A DNA stretch of 64,000 nt from Geodermatophilus normandii (GCF_003182485.1 NZ_QGTX01000001.1:1198001-1262000), one strand, 5' to 3'; shown: positions 17,838-26,457, counted from the first letter of the stretch. Notes: a model not told the origin generated them from the sequence alone. Translations and numbers: made by a program.

Positions 17838-18284
17838 GTGACCAGCGACTGGAGCACCGACCCCGCCGACGCCGCCGCCCACTTCGCCCGCCGGCTGGCC
17901 GTGGAGACCGACGTCAGCGACGTACACGCCGCGCTGGAGTCCGGCGCCCCGGGCTTCGTCCTCCTCGACAGCCGCAGCCGCGAGGCGTGGGACCAGGGGC
18001 ACGTCCCGGGCGCCGTGCACCTGCCCGGCCGGGAGGTCGCGGCGCGGGCGGAGGCCGAGCTGGACCGGTCCGTCCCGGTGGTCACCTACTGCTGGGGCCC
18101 GGGTTGCAACGGCGCCACGCGGGCCGCGCTCGCGCTGGCGCTGCTCGGCTACCGGGTGCGGGAGATGATCGGCGGCTTCGAGTACTGGGCCCGTGAGGGG
18201 CTGCCGGTGGCGACCGCGGACGGCGTCACCCGGCCCGACGTCGACCCGCTGACCGCCCCGCGGACGGTCAGCTGCGGGTGCTGA
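17838..18284 (+). CDS. Rhodanese-like domain protein
   Basis: A single-domain rhodanese of 148 residues. It has the CH2-type motif SRSREAWDQGHVPGAVHLP and an active-site loop TYCWGPGCNGATRAA in which the first Cys is the expected sulfur carrier; a second Cys lies in the same loop. The C-terminus ends in CGC. It may transfer sulfane sulfur or act as a redox/phosphatase-like module. GTG 17838 follows a CACGAT box by 7 bases, suggesting a leaderless transcript. Its 3' end overlaps the convergent acetyltransferase gene by 17 bases. Confidence 0.85.
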   Translation: MTSDWSTDPADAAAHFARRLAVETDVSDVHAALESGAPGFVLLDSRSREAWDQGHVPGAVHLPGREVAARAEAELDRSVPVVTYCWGPGCNGATRAALALALLGYRVREMIGGFEYWAREGLPVATADGVTRPDVDPLTAPRTVSCGC

Positions 18285-18831
18285 GGTCGGGGACGTCGTC
18301 GCCGGCGAGGCGCGCCCACAGCAGCTCGTCGCGCTTGACGCCGTCGCCGTACCGGTAGGAGCGGCGCAGCCGGCCCTCGAGGGTGAACCCGGCCTTCTCG
18401 GCCACCCGGCCCGACCCCGGGTTCTCGACGGCGTGCACCAGCTCCACGCGGTCGACGGGGAGCTCGGCGAAGCCCCAGCGCACGGCGGCGTCCACGGCCC
18501 GCGGCGCCACGCCCCGGCCGCGCGCGGCGGGCACCGTCCAGTAGCCGACCTCGGCGTCGCCCTGGTCCCGGTCGATCGAGTGCAGGTTCACCGAGCCGAG
18601 CAGCTCGCCGGTGCCGGCGTCGGCGACCGCCCAGGCGGCGATCCCCCCGCCGCTCCAGTCGGCGCGTCGGGCGACCCACCAGCGGGCGTCGTCGAGGGTG
18701 GCGACCCGGCCGGGGTTGCTCCAGACGCGGGTGGCCGGGTCGGTGAGGGCGGCGAGGACGGCCGGGGCGTCCCCGGCCCGCCACGGACGCAGCAGCAGCG
18801 GGCCGGCGGGCACCTCGACGGGCTCGGTCAC
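18268..18831 (-). CDS. GNAT family N-acetyltransferase, RimJ/RimL-like
   Basis: A protein of 187 residues with the RimJ/RimL layout: LLLRPWRAGDAPAV near the N-terminus, GSVNLHSIDRDQGDAEVGYW, the acetyl-CoA loop ARGRGVAPRAV, and VENPGSGRVAEKAGFTLEGRLRR. It probably acetylates a protein N-terminus or small amine. The start GTG 18831 lies 7 bases after a CACGAT box in the same context as the rhodanese gene start, so leaderless initiation is likely. Confidence 0.82.
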   Translation of the reverse strand: MTEPVEVPAGPLLLRPWRAGDAPAVLAALTDPATRVWSNPGRVATLDDARWWVARRADWSGGGIAAWAVADAGTGELLGSVNLHSIDRDQGDAEVGYWTVPAARGRGVAPRAVDAAVRWGFAELPVDRVELVHAVENPGSGRVAEKAGFTLEGRLRRSYRYGDGVKRDELLWARLAGDDVPDLSTRS

Positions 18832-18853
18832 GCCCCCGATCGTGCCGGAGGGG

Positions 18854-19657
18854 TCAGCTCTCCCCGGAACCCGGCTCGGTCATCTTCCGGTTGAGCTTGG
18901 CCGCGACGTTGCCGGGCGTGAGTGCGGACAGCCGCCCCATCGCCTTGCTGGCCAGCGACCCGGCGAACACCGAGGCCTCGCCCTTCATCAGGCCCTCGAA
19001 GCCCTGGCGGGCGACCAGCGCGGGGTCGTCCTTCGCGTCGGTGGCGCCCATCCGGGTGTCGGTGAGGTCCCCGCGGTCGAAGAACTCGGTGTCGGTGGGC
19101 CCGGGCAGCAGCGCGGTGACGCTCACGCCGCGGTCGGAGAGCTCCTCGCGCAGTGCCAGCGCCAGGTGCTGCACGAAGGACTTGCTCGCGCCGTACACGG
19201 CCTGGAACGGCTGGGGCGCCTGCGAGGCCACCGAGGAGGTGAACAGGATCCGGCCCTCACCCTCGGCGGCCATGTCCTGCGCGACCCGCTTGGCGATGTG
19301 CACCGTGGACCCGCAGTTGAGCGCCACGATGCCCAGCTCGGCGTCGAGGTCGGTGTCCACGAACGCCCCGCCGACGCCGACACCGGCGTTGATCGCCGCG
19401 GCGGCCAGCGGCCGGTCCGCCCCCCGCACGGCGGCGATCAGCAGCTCGCGGTCCTCGTACCTCGTCAGGTCGCCGCGGACCGGGGAGACGGCGGCGCCCA
19501 TGCCGCGCAGTGTCTCGGCGGCGGCGTCGAGCTCGTCGTCCTCCGCGGCGACCACGAGGTCGTAGCCGTGCTCGGCGAACTGCTTGGCGAGCTCCAGGCC
19601 GATGCCGCTGGAGGCGCCGGTGACGAGGGCGAGGGGACGGGCGGTCGGCAGGGTCAC
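18854..19657 (-). CDS. Short-chain dehydrogenase/reductase (267 aa)
   Basis: A classical SDR: Rossmann loop TGASSGIGLELAKQ (about residues 14-27), NAGVGVGG, and the catalytic YGASK with Tyr and Lys plus the preceding SSVASQAP Ser. The C-terminal part, with LSALTPGNVAAKLNRKM, resembles DltE-like SDRs. It is an NAD(P)-dependent oxidoreductase of unknown substrate. The GTG start at 19657 is 74 bases after the stop of the VOC-family gene on the same strand, so the two could be co-transcribed. Confidence 0.85.
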   Translation of the reverse strand: MTLPTARPLALVTGASSGIGLELAKQFAEHGYDLVVAAEDDELDAAAETLRGMGAAVSPVRGDLTRYEDRELLIAAVRGADRPLAAAAINAGVGVGGAFVDTDLDAELGIVALNCGSTVHIAKRVAQDMAAEGEGRILFTSSVASQAPQPFQAVYGASKSFVQHLALALREELSDRGVSVTALLPGPTDTEFFDRGDLTDTRMGATDAKDDPALVARQGFEGLMKGEASVFAGSLASKAMGRLSALTPGNVAAKLNRKMTEPGSGES

Positions 19658-19731
19658 GGGAGCTCCCGGGGTCGGTCGCGGCTGCGGTCGCCCCGGGTCA
19701 TGCCCGGTCCGGTGGCGTCCGACCCATGGGC

Positions 19732-20244
19732 TCAGACCGGGACGGAGACGCCGAGCCCGCCGCGGGTCTGCGCGCCGTAGCGGGCGATCTCCGCGTCGAG
19801 GTCCAGCGGGCGGATGGCCATGGCCTGCGCGCGGACGTCGTCGGTGATCAGCCCGGCCGGCAGCAGCCAGGAGACCTCGAACTCCAGCCCGTCGGGGTCC
19901 TGCGCGTAGAGGGCCTTGGTGGTGGCGTGGTCGGAGGCGCCGACCAGCGCCCCGGCGGCGACGAGCGCGCCGCGGATCCGGGCGAGCTCGGCGAGGGTGT
20001 CGACCTCCCAGGCGAGGTGGTAGAGCCCGACGCTCGCGCGGCCGGCCTGCGACGGGCCGGCGCCGGCCCCGACGGCGAACAGGCCGAGGTCGTGGTCGTT
20101 GGTCGAGCCCTCGGCCTGCAGGAACACCGCTCGGCCGGGGATCTCGGCCTCGACCCGGAAGCCGAGCACGTCGCGGTAGAAGGCGGTGCTGCGCTCGACG
20201 TCGCGGACGTACAGGACGGCGTGGTTGAGGCGCTGGACCGGCAT
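19732..20244 (-). CDS. VOC/glyoxalase-fold protein (extradiol dioxygenase-like)
   Basis: A 170-residue single-chain VOC protein. It begins with RLNHAVLYVRDVERSTAFYRDVLGF, where His near position 7 is a metal-ligand candidate. YHLAWEVDTLAELARIRGAL supplies a second His, and DPDGLEFEVSW the Glu. This 2-His-1-Glu pattern fits ring-cleaving dioxygenases and glyoxalases alike; the substrate is unknown. ATG 20244 removes an upstream extension. A TGAACGTTCA palindrome lies 25-34 bases upstream of the start. Confidence 0.82.
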   Translation of the reverse strand: MPVQRLNHAVLYVRDVERSTAFYRDVLGFRVEAEIPGRAVFLQAEGSTNDHDLGLFAVGAGAGPSQAGRASVGLYHLAWEVDTLAELARIRGALVAAGALVGASDHATTKALYAQDPDGLEFEVSWLLPAGLITDDVRAQAMAIRPLDLDAEIARYGAQTRGGLGVSVPV

Positions 20245-20265
20245 GACCCCAGTGTGCGCCGATGT

Positions 20266-20281
20266 CGATGAACGTTCAAGT
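20266..20281. promoter_or_regulatory. Putative operator upstream of the VOC gene
   Basis: TGAACGTTCA (20269-20278) is a perfect palindrome and extends to CTTGAACGTTCATC-like half-sites with one mismatch. It is AT-rich against its surroundings and lies in the 5' region of the minus-strand VOC gene. MarR or HxlR-type regulators bind sites of this form, but no such gene is adjacent. Confidence 0.4.
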
Positions 20282-20326
20282 ACCTGCGCGGGTCGGGAGC
20301 CACAGCGCGACGGCGGCCGCTCCCCT

Positions 20327-20387
20327 GGCCCGCGCGGGCCACGGGTCGGCCCCGACGTGACACCTCCGCCGGGCAGGACGAGGAGCG
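20327..20387 (+). promoter_or_regulatory. Shared sodA/mntH upstream element, copy A
   Basis: About 60 bases starting with the 14-base palindrome GGCCCGCGCGGGCC, followed by ACGGG, GGCCC, CGTGACACC and CGGGCAG blocks. It closely matches 21105-21165 upstream of mntH: the first 19 bases are identical and most of the rest agrees. It ends about 28 bases before the sodA start codon. It could be a promoter with operator, or a structured 5' leader. Confidence 0.7.
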
Positions 20388-20414
20388 TCCACCCAGCCTG
20401 ACGGAGGGAACCCC

Positions 20415-21044
20415 ATGCCCGAGTACGTGCTCCCGGACCTGCCCTACGACTACGGGGCACTGGAGCCGCACATCTCCGGCCGCATCATGGAGCTGCACCA
20501 CGACAAGCACCACCAGACCTACGTCACCGGGGCGAACACCGCACTGGAGAAGCTCGCCGAGGCGCGGGAGAACGACGGGCTGGGCACGGCGAACCTGCAC
20601 GAGAAGAACCTGGCGTTCAACCTGGCCGGGCACGTCAACCACTCGGTGTTCTGGCCGAACATGAGCCCCGACGGCGGCGACCGGCCCGACGGCGAGCTGG
20701 GCACCGCGATCGCCGACCAGTTCGGGTCCTTCGAGGCGTTCCAGGCGCACTTCACCGCTGTCGCCAACGGGGTGCAGGGGTCGGGCTGGGCGATCCTCGC
20801 CTGGGACTCCGTCGGCCAGAAGTTGCTGATCTTCCAGCTCCACGACCACCAGGGGAACCTGGCCGTCGGGCAGGTCCCGCTGCTGATGCTGGACATGTGG
20901 GAGCACGCCTTCTACCTGCAGTACCAGAACGTGAAGGCCGACTACGTGAAGGCCTGGTGGAACGTCGTCAACTGGGCCGACGTCACCCGGCGCTTCACGA
21001 ACGCCCGCACCGCCACCGCCGGGCTCGTCGTCCCGGCGGCCTGA
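20415..21044 (+). CDS. sodA: Superoxide dismutase, Fe/Mn family
   Basis: A 209-residue Fe/Mn SOD. The metal ligands are recognisable: His28 in ELHHDKHH, His in [10 protein letters not shown], and the Asp and His of [14 protein letters not shown]. The second-sphere segment HDHQGN has His where some actinobacterial SODs do, so the metal cannot be decided from sequence; a link to manganese is suggested only by mntH next door. The ATG start at 20415 has GGAGGGAACCCC upstream. A strong terminator follows. Confidence 0.93.
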   Translation: MPEYVLPDLPYDYGALEPHISGRIMELHHDKHHQTYVTGANTALEKLAEARENDGLGTANLHEKNLAFNLAGHVNHSVFWPNMSPDGGDRPDGELGTAIADQFGSFEAFQAHFTAVANGVQGSGWAILAWDSVGQKLLIFQLHDHQGNLAVGQVPLLMLDMWEHAFYLQYQNVKADYVKAWWNVVNWADVTRRFTNARTATAGLVVPAA

Positions 21045-21049
21045 GCCGA

Positions 21050-21082
21050 TCCCGGGGCCGCGGACCGCCCGCGGCCCCGGGA
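21050..21082 (+). terminator. Intrinsic terminator hairpin after sodA
   Basis: A perfect 14-base-pair GC stem (21050-21063 with 21069-21082) with a 5-base loop starts 5 bases after the sodA stop codon. There is no clear U-tract, as is usual in high-GC actinobacteria. It implies that mntH has its own promoter. Confidence 0.75.
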
Positions 21083-21104
21083 CGGCCCAGGCGAGGCTCA
21101 CCTC

Positions 21105-21165
21105 GGCCCGCGCGGGCCACGGGCTGGCCCGACCGTGACACCCCCGGCGGGCAGACCAGGAACGA
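21105..21165 (+). promoter_or_regulatory. Shared sodA/mntH upstream element, copy B
   Basis: The second copy of the element described at 20327-20387, beginning with the same GGCCCGCGCGGGCC palindrome at 21105-21118. It lies between the sodA terminator and mntH and ends about 42 bases before the mntH GTG. The repeated block placement (palindrome, GGCCC, CGTGACACC, GGGCAG) suggests common control of the two genes. Confidence 0.7.
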
Positions 21166-21207
21166 GACCCTCCCCCGCCCCCTGCAGCGCAGCCCTGTGA
21201 GGCCCCC

Positions 21208-22505
21208 GTGTACCTGTCGAAGACCGAGGCCGCCGTCCTGCCGACGACGCTGGTCGGCACCCCCGGACCCCGCTCCCGGCCCCCACCGGCCGCCGCCGGG
21301 TCTGGCCCCTGCTCGGCCCGGCCTTCGTCGCCGCCGTCGCCTACGTCGACCCCGGCAACTTCGCCACCAACTTCTCCGGCGGCGCCTCCTTCGGCTACAC
21401 GCTGCTGTGGGTGATCGTCGCGGCCAACCTCATGGCGATGCTCATCCAGTCGCTGACGGCCAAGCTCGGCCTCGCGACCGGCCGCGACCTCGCCACGCTG
21501 TGCCGCGAGCGGCTGCCGAGGCCGGTCACCTGGGGGCTGTGGGTGCAGGCCGAGGCGGTCGCCATCGCCACCGACCTCGCCGAGATCGTCGGCGGTGCCG
21601 TGGCGCTGAACCTGCTGTTCGGGGTGCCGCTGCCAGTCGGGGGGCTCATCACCGCCGTCGTCGCGTTCGTGCTGCTGGGGGCGCAGTCACGCGGGCACCG
21701 GCCCTTCGAGCGGGTCATCACCGGGCTGCTCCTGGTGATCGGCCTGGGCTTCGGCTACACGCTGGTCGGTGCGGGGGTCGACCTCGGCGGTGTCGCCGGC
21801 GGCATGGTCCCGTCCTTCGACGGCCCGGAGAGCCTGGTGCTGGCCACCGGCATCCTCGGCGCCACGGTCATGCCGCACGTCATCTACGTGCACTCCGCGC
21901 TCACGCCCGGCCGCTACGGCGACGTCGTCACCGCCGGCCGCACGCACGAGGGTCGCAGCCGGCTGCTGCGGGCCCAGCGCATCGACGTCCTGCTGGCGAT
22001 GGGCCTGGCCGGGCTGGTCAACGCCGCGATGCTGGTCGTCGCCGCGCAGCTGTTCACCGGCTCCGGCGACCAGGCCACCACGCTCGAGGGCGTGCACGCC
22101 GGCCTCGGCGACCAGCTGGGCACCGGCGCGGCGACCGCCTTCGCGCTCGCGCTGCTGGCCAGCGGGTTCGCCTCCTCCTCGGTCGGCACCCACGCCGGCC
22201 AGGTCGTGATGGCCGGGTTCCTCAAGCGGCACATCCCGGTGCTGGCCCGCCGGCTGATCACCCTCACCCCGGCGCTGGCGGTGCTCGTCCTCGGCGGCGA
22301 CCCGACGACGGCGCTGGTGTGGTCGCAGGTCGTGCTGTCCTTCGGCATCCCGTTCGCCCTGGTGCCGCTGCTGTGGCTGACCAGCCGCCGCGACCTCATG
22401 GGCGGCTGGGTCAACCGGCGGGTCACCACCGCCGTCGGCGGCGTGGTGGCGGCGCTGATCATCGGCCTCAACGCCCACCTGCTGATCGGCTTCGTGACGG
22501 GCTGA
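21208..22505 (+). pseudogene. mntH: mntH: NRAMP Mn2+/H+ symporter, interrupted by a frameshift near the 5' end
   Basis: An NRAMP transporter. The TM1 motif DPGNFATN and the TM6 motif MPHVIYVHS are both present, and about ten or eleven hydrophobic segments can be seen. The N-terminal peptide starting YLSKTEAAVLPTTL at GTG 21208 (GAGG upstream) is in one frame, while everything from RRRVWPLLGPAF (about 21296) onward is in another. That second frame has no start codon before 21411, which is already past TM1. The total length is 3n+2, so one missing base in the C/G runs around 21260-21295 would restore about 432 codons. I suspect a sequencing error and a functional manganese importer. Confidence 0.85.
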
Positions 22506-22511
22506 CCGCGC

Positions 22512-22569
22512 CGAGATCGCCGGTCTCGCGCGCCAGGACCCCCGGATCCGTGCGAGATCGGCGGTCTCG
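22512..22569. repeat. Paired near-palindromes between convergent genes (possible bidirectional terminator)
   Basis: CGAGATCGCCGGTCTCG at 22512-22528 and CGAGATCGGCGGTCTCG at 22553-22569 are near-identical direct repeats. Each is itself a hairpin (CGAGA...TCTCG), and together they can form one larger stem. They fill the space between the mntH stop and the convergent hydrolase stop. Confidence 0.6.
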
Positions 22570-22574
22570 TCCGG

Positions 22575-23480
22575 TCAGGGGCGGCGCGCCGCGCGATCGG
22601 CGACGGCGCGGACGTCGTCGGCCAGCCGGGGCCACAGCGCCCGCGGCAGCTCGTGGCCCATCCCCGGGTGGACGACGAGGCGGGCGCCGGGGACCGCCTC
22701 CGCGGTCGCCCGACCGCCCTCCGGCCGGATCACCACGTCGCTGTCGCCGTGCACCACCAGCGTCGGCACGCGCACCGCGGCGAGCGCGGGACGCAGGTCC
22801 GGGGCGATCCGCTCGGCGGCGTTCTGCCGCTTGGCCCCCGGGCCGGTGAGGCCGGAGTCGTCGCGGGCCATGGCCACCCGCAGCACCTCCAGGTGGTCCT
22901 CCCGCCGGGGCGGGTAGCCGGGCGAGCCGGTGACCTCCTGCATCGCCACCATGGCGTCCGCCATCGCCTCGGGCGTCGTCGCCGGACCGCGCTCCCTCGC
23001 CAGCCGCCGCGCCTTCCGGACCAGCGCCAGCACCGTCCGCAGGCGCATCCGGCCGATCCGCGGCGACGGCGTCGACATGACCGACGTCAGCGACAGCACC
23101 CGCTCCGGCGCGGACACGGCGAGCTGCTGGGCGATCATCCCGCCGAGTGAGGCGCCCACGACGTGCGCGGCCGGCCAGCCGACGGCGTCCATCACCGCCA
23201 GCGCGTCCCCGGCCATGTCGGCCAGCGTGTAGGCGGCCGGCACCCGCGACCAGGCCCGCGCCGGCACCGGCCCGTCGAGGTGGGTGGACAGCCCGACGTC
23301 GCGGTTGTCGAAGCGGACGACGTGGAAGCCGCGCGCGGTGAGCTCGGCGCAGAACCCGTCGGGCCAGCCGACCATCTGCGCGCCCAGGCCCATGACCAGC
23401 AGCAGCGGCTCACCCCCGGGGTCCCCGAGCACCTCGTAGGCGATGTCGAGCTCGCCGGAACGGGCGGTCAGGATGGTCAC
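22575..23480 (-). CDS. Alpha/beta hydrolase (301 aa)
   Basis: The protein has 301 residues. The family landmarks are LLLVMGLGAQMVGWPDGF, RFDNRDVGLS, the nucleophile elbow VVGASLGGMIAQQ, the acidic residue in VVHGDSDVVI, and a catalytic His in HPGMGHELP. This is the TAP/epoxide hydrolase-like set often annotated as a hydrolase of unknown substrate. The GTG start at 23480 has GGAGG 5 bases upstream. It is divergent from a TetR gene, which probably regulates it. Confidence 0.83.
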   Translation of the reverse strand: MTILTARSGELDIAYEVLGDPGGEPLLLVMGLGAQMVGWPDGFCAELTARGFHVVRFDNRDVGLSTHLDGPVPARAWSRVPAAYTLADMAGDALAVMDAVGWPAAHVVGASLGGMIAQQLAVSAPERVLSLTSVMSTPSPRIGRMRLRTVLALVRKARRLARERGPATTPEAMADAMVAMQEVTGSPGYPPRREDHLEVLRVAMARDDSGLTGPGAKRQNAAERIAPDLRPALAAVRVPTLVVHGDSDVVIRPEGGRATAEAVPGARLVVHPGMGHELPRALWPRLADDVRAVADRAARRP

Positions 23481-23507
23481 GGCTGCCTCCGACGGAGTCG
23501 ACGAGGA

Positions 23508-23513
23508 TACAGT
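23508..23513 (+). promoter_or_regulatory. -10 box TACAGT in the hydrolase/TetR intergenic region
   Basis: In the 54-base gap between the divergent hydrolase and TetR genes, TACAGT sits inside GGATACAGTCGTACC, whose GGATAC and GTACC ends form an imperfect dyad. It is a plausible overlapping promoter and TetR operator. Confidence 0.4.
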
Positions 23514-23534
23514 CGTACCACGAAGGAGGTGCCG

Positions 23535-24137
23535 ATGCCGCGCAGGGTCGACCACGACGAGCGGCGGGCGCACCTCACCGCCGCCCTGCTGCGCATCGCC
23601 AGCACCCGCGGGCTGCAGGCGGTGTCGATGCGGGAGGTCGCCGCCGAGGCCGGCGTCTCCCTGCGGGTGGTGCAGTACTACTTCACCGACAAGAGGACGC
23701 TGATGCTGTCGGGCGTCACCGAGCTCGCCGCCCGGCTGGACCGGCGGGTGCGCGAGCGGGCGGCCGCCATCGGCACGGGCCTCCCGCCGCGCACGGTGTT
23801 CGACGTCGTCCTCGGCGCGATCCTGCCCACCGACGACGACAGCCGGGCCGACCAGCTCGCCTGGACCGCCTACTACGCCGCCGGCCTCACCGACCCCGCC
23901 GAGGCGGTCGACGGCCGCTACGCCCCTGACGCGCTCGAGCGCTGGCTCACCGGGGTGCTCACCGAGGCCGTCGAGGCCGGGGACGTGCCGGGTGACGTCG
24001 ACCCGCGCATCGAGGTGGTCGGCCTGCTCGCGCTCACCAACGGCCTGGTCAGCAGCGTGCTCGGCCAGCAGCGCGACGTCGACGACGCCCTGCGCGTGGT
24101 CCGCTACCGCCTCGACCGCCTGTTCGGGACGGGGTGA
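23535..24137 (+). CDS. TetR family transcriptional regulator
   Basis: A 200-residue TetR protein. The helix-turn-helix covers about residues 10-55 (LTAALLRIASTRGLQAVSMREVAAEAGVSLRVVQYYFTDK in outline), and the C-terminal all-helical ligand domain (AWTAYYAAGLTDPAEAV) follows. The ATG start at 23535 has a strong AAGGAGGTG site. It is divergent from the alpha/beta hydrolase gene and is probably its repressor. It ends 10 bases from the end of the convergent thiD. Confidence 0.87.
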   Translation: MPRRVDHDERRAHLTAALLRIASTRGLQAVSMREVAAEAGVSLRVVQYYFTDKRTLMLSGVTELAARLDRRVRERAAAIGTGLPPRTVFDVVLGAILPTDDDSRADQLAWTAYYAAGLTDPAEAVDGRYAPDALERWLTGVLTEAVEAGDVPGDVDPRIEVVGLLALTNGLVSSVLGQQRDVDDALRVVRYRLDRLFGTG

Positions 24138-24147
24138 CGACAGAGGC

Positions 24148-24962
24148 CTAGCGCCAGATCCCGGCGAAGTGGTGCACCGGGCCGTGGCCGGAGCCGATCC
24201 CGAGCGACGCCCCGGCCTCCAGCATCCGCTGCAGGTGGTCGCGCGCCTGCTCGACCACCGGCTCCCACCGCCCCGGGCCCCGACACCGCGGGCCACCAGC
24301 GCGGTGATCGCCGAGGACAGCGCGCACCCCGTGCCGTGGGTGGCGGTCGTGTCCACCCGCGACCGGCGGGTGACGACGACGCCGTCGGCGGTGGCCAGGA
24401 CGTCGACGCTCTCCGGCCCGCCGAGGTGGCCACCCTTGGCCAGCACGGCGCCGGGCCCGAGCTCCAGCAGCGCCTCGGCCTGCGCGGCCAGCTCGTCGAC
24501 CGAGCCGGCCGGCGCCGCGCCGAGCAGCGCCGCCGCCTCCGGCACGTTGGGGGTCACCAGCTCGACCACCGGCAGCAGCTCGGCGCGGACGGCGGCGATC
24601 GCGTCGTCGTCCACCAGCCGGTCACCGCTGGTGGCGACCATGACCGGGTCGCACACGACCGGCCCGGCGGCGCGGCCGGCGAGGGCCGCGGCGACCTCGC
24701 GGACGACGTCGGCGGTGCCGAGCATGCCGGTCTTGACCGCGTGGACGGTCACGTCGTCGAGCAGCGTGCGGATCTGCTCGCCCACGAACGCCGGGGGCAC
24801 CGGGTGCACACCGGTGACGCCGCGGGTGTTCTGGGCGGTCAGCGCGGTGAGGACCGCCGTGCCGTAGGCGCCGAGCGCGCTGAAGGTCTTGAGGTCGGCC
24901 TGGATGCCGGCGCCGCCGCTGGGGTCGCTGCCGGCCACGGTCAGGGCCACGGGCGTCGTCAC
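24148..24962 (-). pseudogene. thiD: thiD: HMP(-P) kinase, frameshifted near the C-terminus
   Basis: A ribokinase-family hydroxymethylpyrimidine/phosphomethylpyrimidine kinase. The N-terminal TVAGSDPSGGAGIQADLKTF, the KTGMLG and CDPVMVATSG segments, TPNVPEA, and the anion hole/catalytic HGTGCALS are all in one frame. After ALVARGV (about 24290) the expected C-terminus, VVEQARDHLQ...SGHGPVHHFAGIWR, continues in another frame to the TAG at 24148. The length is 815 bases (3n+2), so one base has apparently been lost in the G/C run at 24265-24290. Without correction the frame would run on across the TetR gene. The GTG start overlaps thiE by 4 bases. Confidence 0.87.
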
Positions 24963-25594
24963 CGGGCCTCCCGCAGGGCACGCGCCGCGGCGGCGGGGTC
25001 GGGCGCGGCGCAGATCGCGGAGACCACGCAGATGCCGTCGACGCCGGTGAGCAGCGGCGCCCGCCGGGCGTCGATGCCGCCGATCGCCACCGACCGCAGC
25101 CCGCCGGCCGCCGCCTCCGCCGCCAGCGCCGCCACGCCCTCGGGGCCCAGGCCGGTGCCGGCGTCGGGCTTGGTGGGCGTGGACCACACCGGCCCGATGC
25201 CCACCACGTCGACCGTGCCCGGCGGCAGCGCGAGCGCGACGGCGAGCTCGTCGTCGGACCCCGCGGAGAGCCCGAGCAGCCGGTCGGGGCCGATCAGGGC
25301 GCGCACCGCGGCCGCCGGCAGGTCGTCCTGCCCGACGTGCACGCCGTCGGCGCCGGCCAGCAGGGCGACGTCGACGGCGTCGTTGACGAACAGCGCCACG
25401 CCCGTGCCGGCCAGGACCTCCCGCACGGCGAGGGTCAGCGCGTACAGCTCGCGCCGCGACGCCGTCTTGTCCCGCACCTGCACCGCGGTCACCCCGCCGG
25501 CCACCGCCGCGCGGACCACGTCGGGCACGCCGCGCGGCCCGGCCAGCGCGGTGTCGGTGACCAGGTAGAGCGCCGGGTCGAACGCCGGCCTCAC
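24959..25594 (-). CDS. thiE: Thiamin-phosphate synthase
   Basis: A 211-residue ThiE TIM barrel. [29 protein letters not shown], the phosphate-binding [21 protein letters not shown] and [15 protein letters not shown] are all typical. It joins HMP-PP and HET-P to make thiamin phosphate. It overlaps thiM upstream and thiD downstream by 4 bases each, so thiM-thiE-thiD is a coupled operon behind a TPP riboswitch. A second thiE homologue at 31.4 kb is less typical and frameshifted, so this is probably the main enzyme. Confidence 0.92.
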   Translation of the reverse strand: MRPAFDPALYLVTDTALAGPRGVPDVVRAAVAGGVTAVQVRDKTASRRELYALTLAVREVLAGTGVALFVNDAVDVALLAGADGVHVGQDDLPAAAVRALIGPDRLLGLSAGSDDELAVALALPPGTVDVVGIGPVWSTPTKPDAGTGLGPEGVAALAAEAAAGGLRSVAIGGIDARRAPLLTGVDGICVVSAICAAPDPAAAARALREAR

Positions 25595-26376
25595 GTGGTC
25601 ACCTGCGCGGCGGACAGGTCCGTGACGGCGTCGAGCGCGTCGAGCCAGAGCGGGGCGAAGGTGCCCGGACCGGCGGCGACGGCGGCCGCGGCCTCGGCGG
25701 CCAGCGCCACGTGCGCGTGCGCGGCGACCGCGCCGGTCATCGGGTCCCCCGTCGCCGCGACGTAGGCCGCGACCAGCGCACCGAGCGCGCAGCCGGCGCC
25801 GGTGGTGCGGGTGAGCAGGACCGAGCCGCCGCCGACCCGCACGGTGCGCGTCCCGTCGGTGACGACGTCGACCTCGCCGCTCACCGCGACCACTCCCCCG
25901 GTGCGGCCGGCCAGGGCGACGGCGGCGTCGAGCGCCTCGTCGGCCTCGGCCGTCGAGTCGACCCCGCGCCCGCCCGAGCCGGCGCCGGCCAGCGCCATGA
26001 CCTCGGAGGCGTTGCCGCGCACGACCGCCGGGCGGGACCCGAGCAGCTCGGCGGCCAGCTCGGTGCGGAAGGCCAGGCCCCCGACGGCGACCGGGTCGAG
26101 CACCCACGGCGTCCCGGCGGCCGACGCCGCCCGGGCGGCCAGCCGCATCGCCTCCGCCGTCCGCCGGTGCACGGTTCCGACGTTCACGAGCACCGCCGAG
26201 GCCACCGCGGCGAAGCCCTCGGCCTCGAGCGGCTCGTCGACCATCGCCGGCGCCGCGCCGACGGCGAGCAGCGCGTTGGCGGTGAGCGTCTGCACGACCG
26301 TGTTGGTCAGGCAGTGCACGAGCGGGGCGGCGGCGGACAGCGCCGACCGGGCAGAACTCAACGCAGCGGCATCCAC
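25591..26376 (-). CDS. thiM: Hydroxyethylthiazole kinase
   Basis: A 261-residue Thi[29 protein letters not shown] is the family hallmark. [24 protein letters not shown] and [16 protein letters not shown], with the catalytic Cys of the kinase fold, are also present. It phosphorylates salvaged thiazole alcohol. GTG 26376 is the start that clears the TPP riboswitch just upstream and lies after its GGAGGG, so the riboswitch probably masks the ribosome site. It overlaps thiE by 4 bases. Confidence 0.92.
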   Translation of the reverse strand: MDAAALSSARSALSAAAPLVHCLTNTVVQTLTANALLAVGAAPAMVDEPLEAEGFAAVASAVLVNVGTVHRRTAEAMRLAARAASAAGTPWVLDPVAVGGLAFRTELAAELLGSRPAVVRGNASEVMALAGAGSGGRGVDSTAEADEALDAAVALAGRTGGVVAVSGEVDVVTDGTRTVRVGGGSVLLTRTTGAGCALGALVAAYVAATGDPMTGAVAAHAHVALAAEAAAAVAAGPGTFAPLWLDALDAVTDLSAAQVTT

Positions 26377-26383
26377 GCCGTGA

Positions 26384-26457
26384 CATCCCTCCGCCAGCAT
26401 GACCTGGACAGGTTCGACGGGTGTGTTCTCAGCCCGCCGGACGGCGGACACCCCGAG
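26384..26457 (-). ncRNA. TPP riboswitch (THI element) upstream of thiM
   Basis: Read on the minus strand, the conserved blocks appear in order: CGGGGTG, CTGAGA, ACACCCG, GAACCTG, CAGGTCATGCTGGCG and GGAGGGA. These are the pyrimidine- and pyrophosphate-sensing arms of the THI box. It begins right at the tenA1 stop codon and ends at the thiM ribosome site, so it probably controls thiMED translation. Confidence 0.93.

Noticed and set aside
20327-21165. The sodA/mntH element as a known yybP-ykoY manganese riboswitch
   Set aside because: The conserved riboswitch core and its spacing to the start were not recognised, so only a shared element of unknown type is claimed.
22575-25187. Continuous minus frame joining thiD to the alpha/beta hydrolase
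   Set aside because: It would run antisense through the TetR gene; the conserved ThiD C-terminus is found in another frame ending at 24148.
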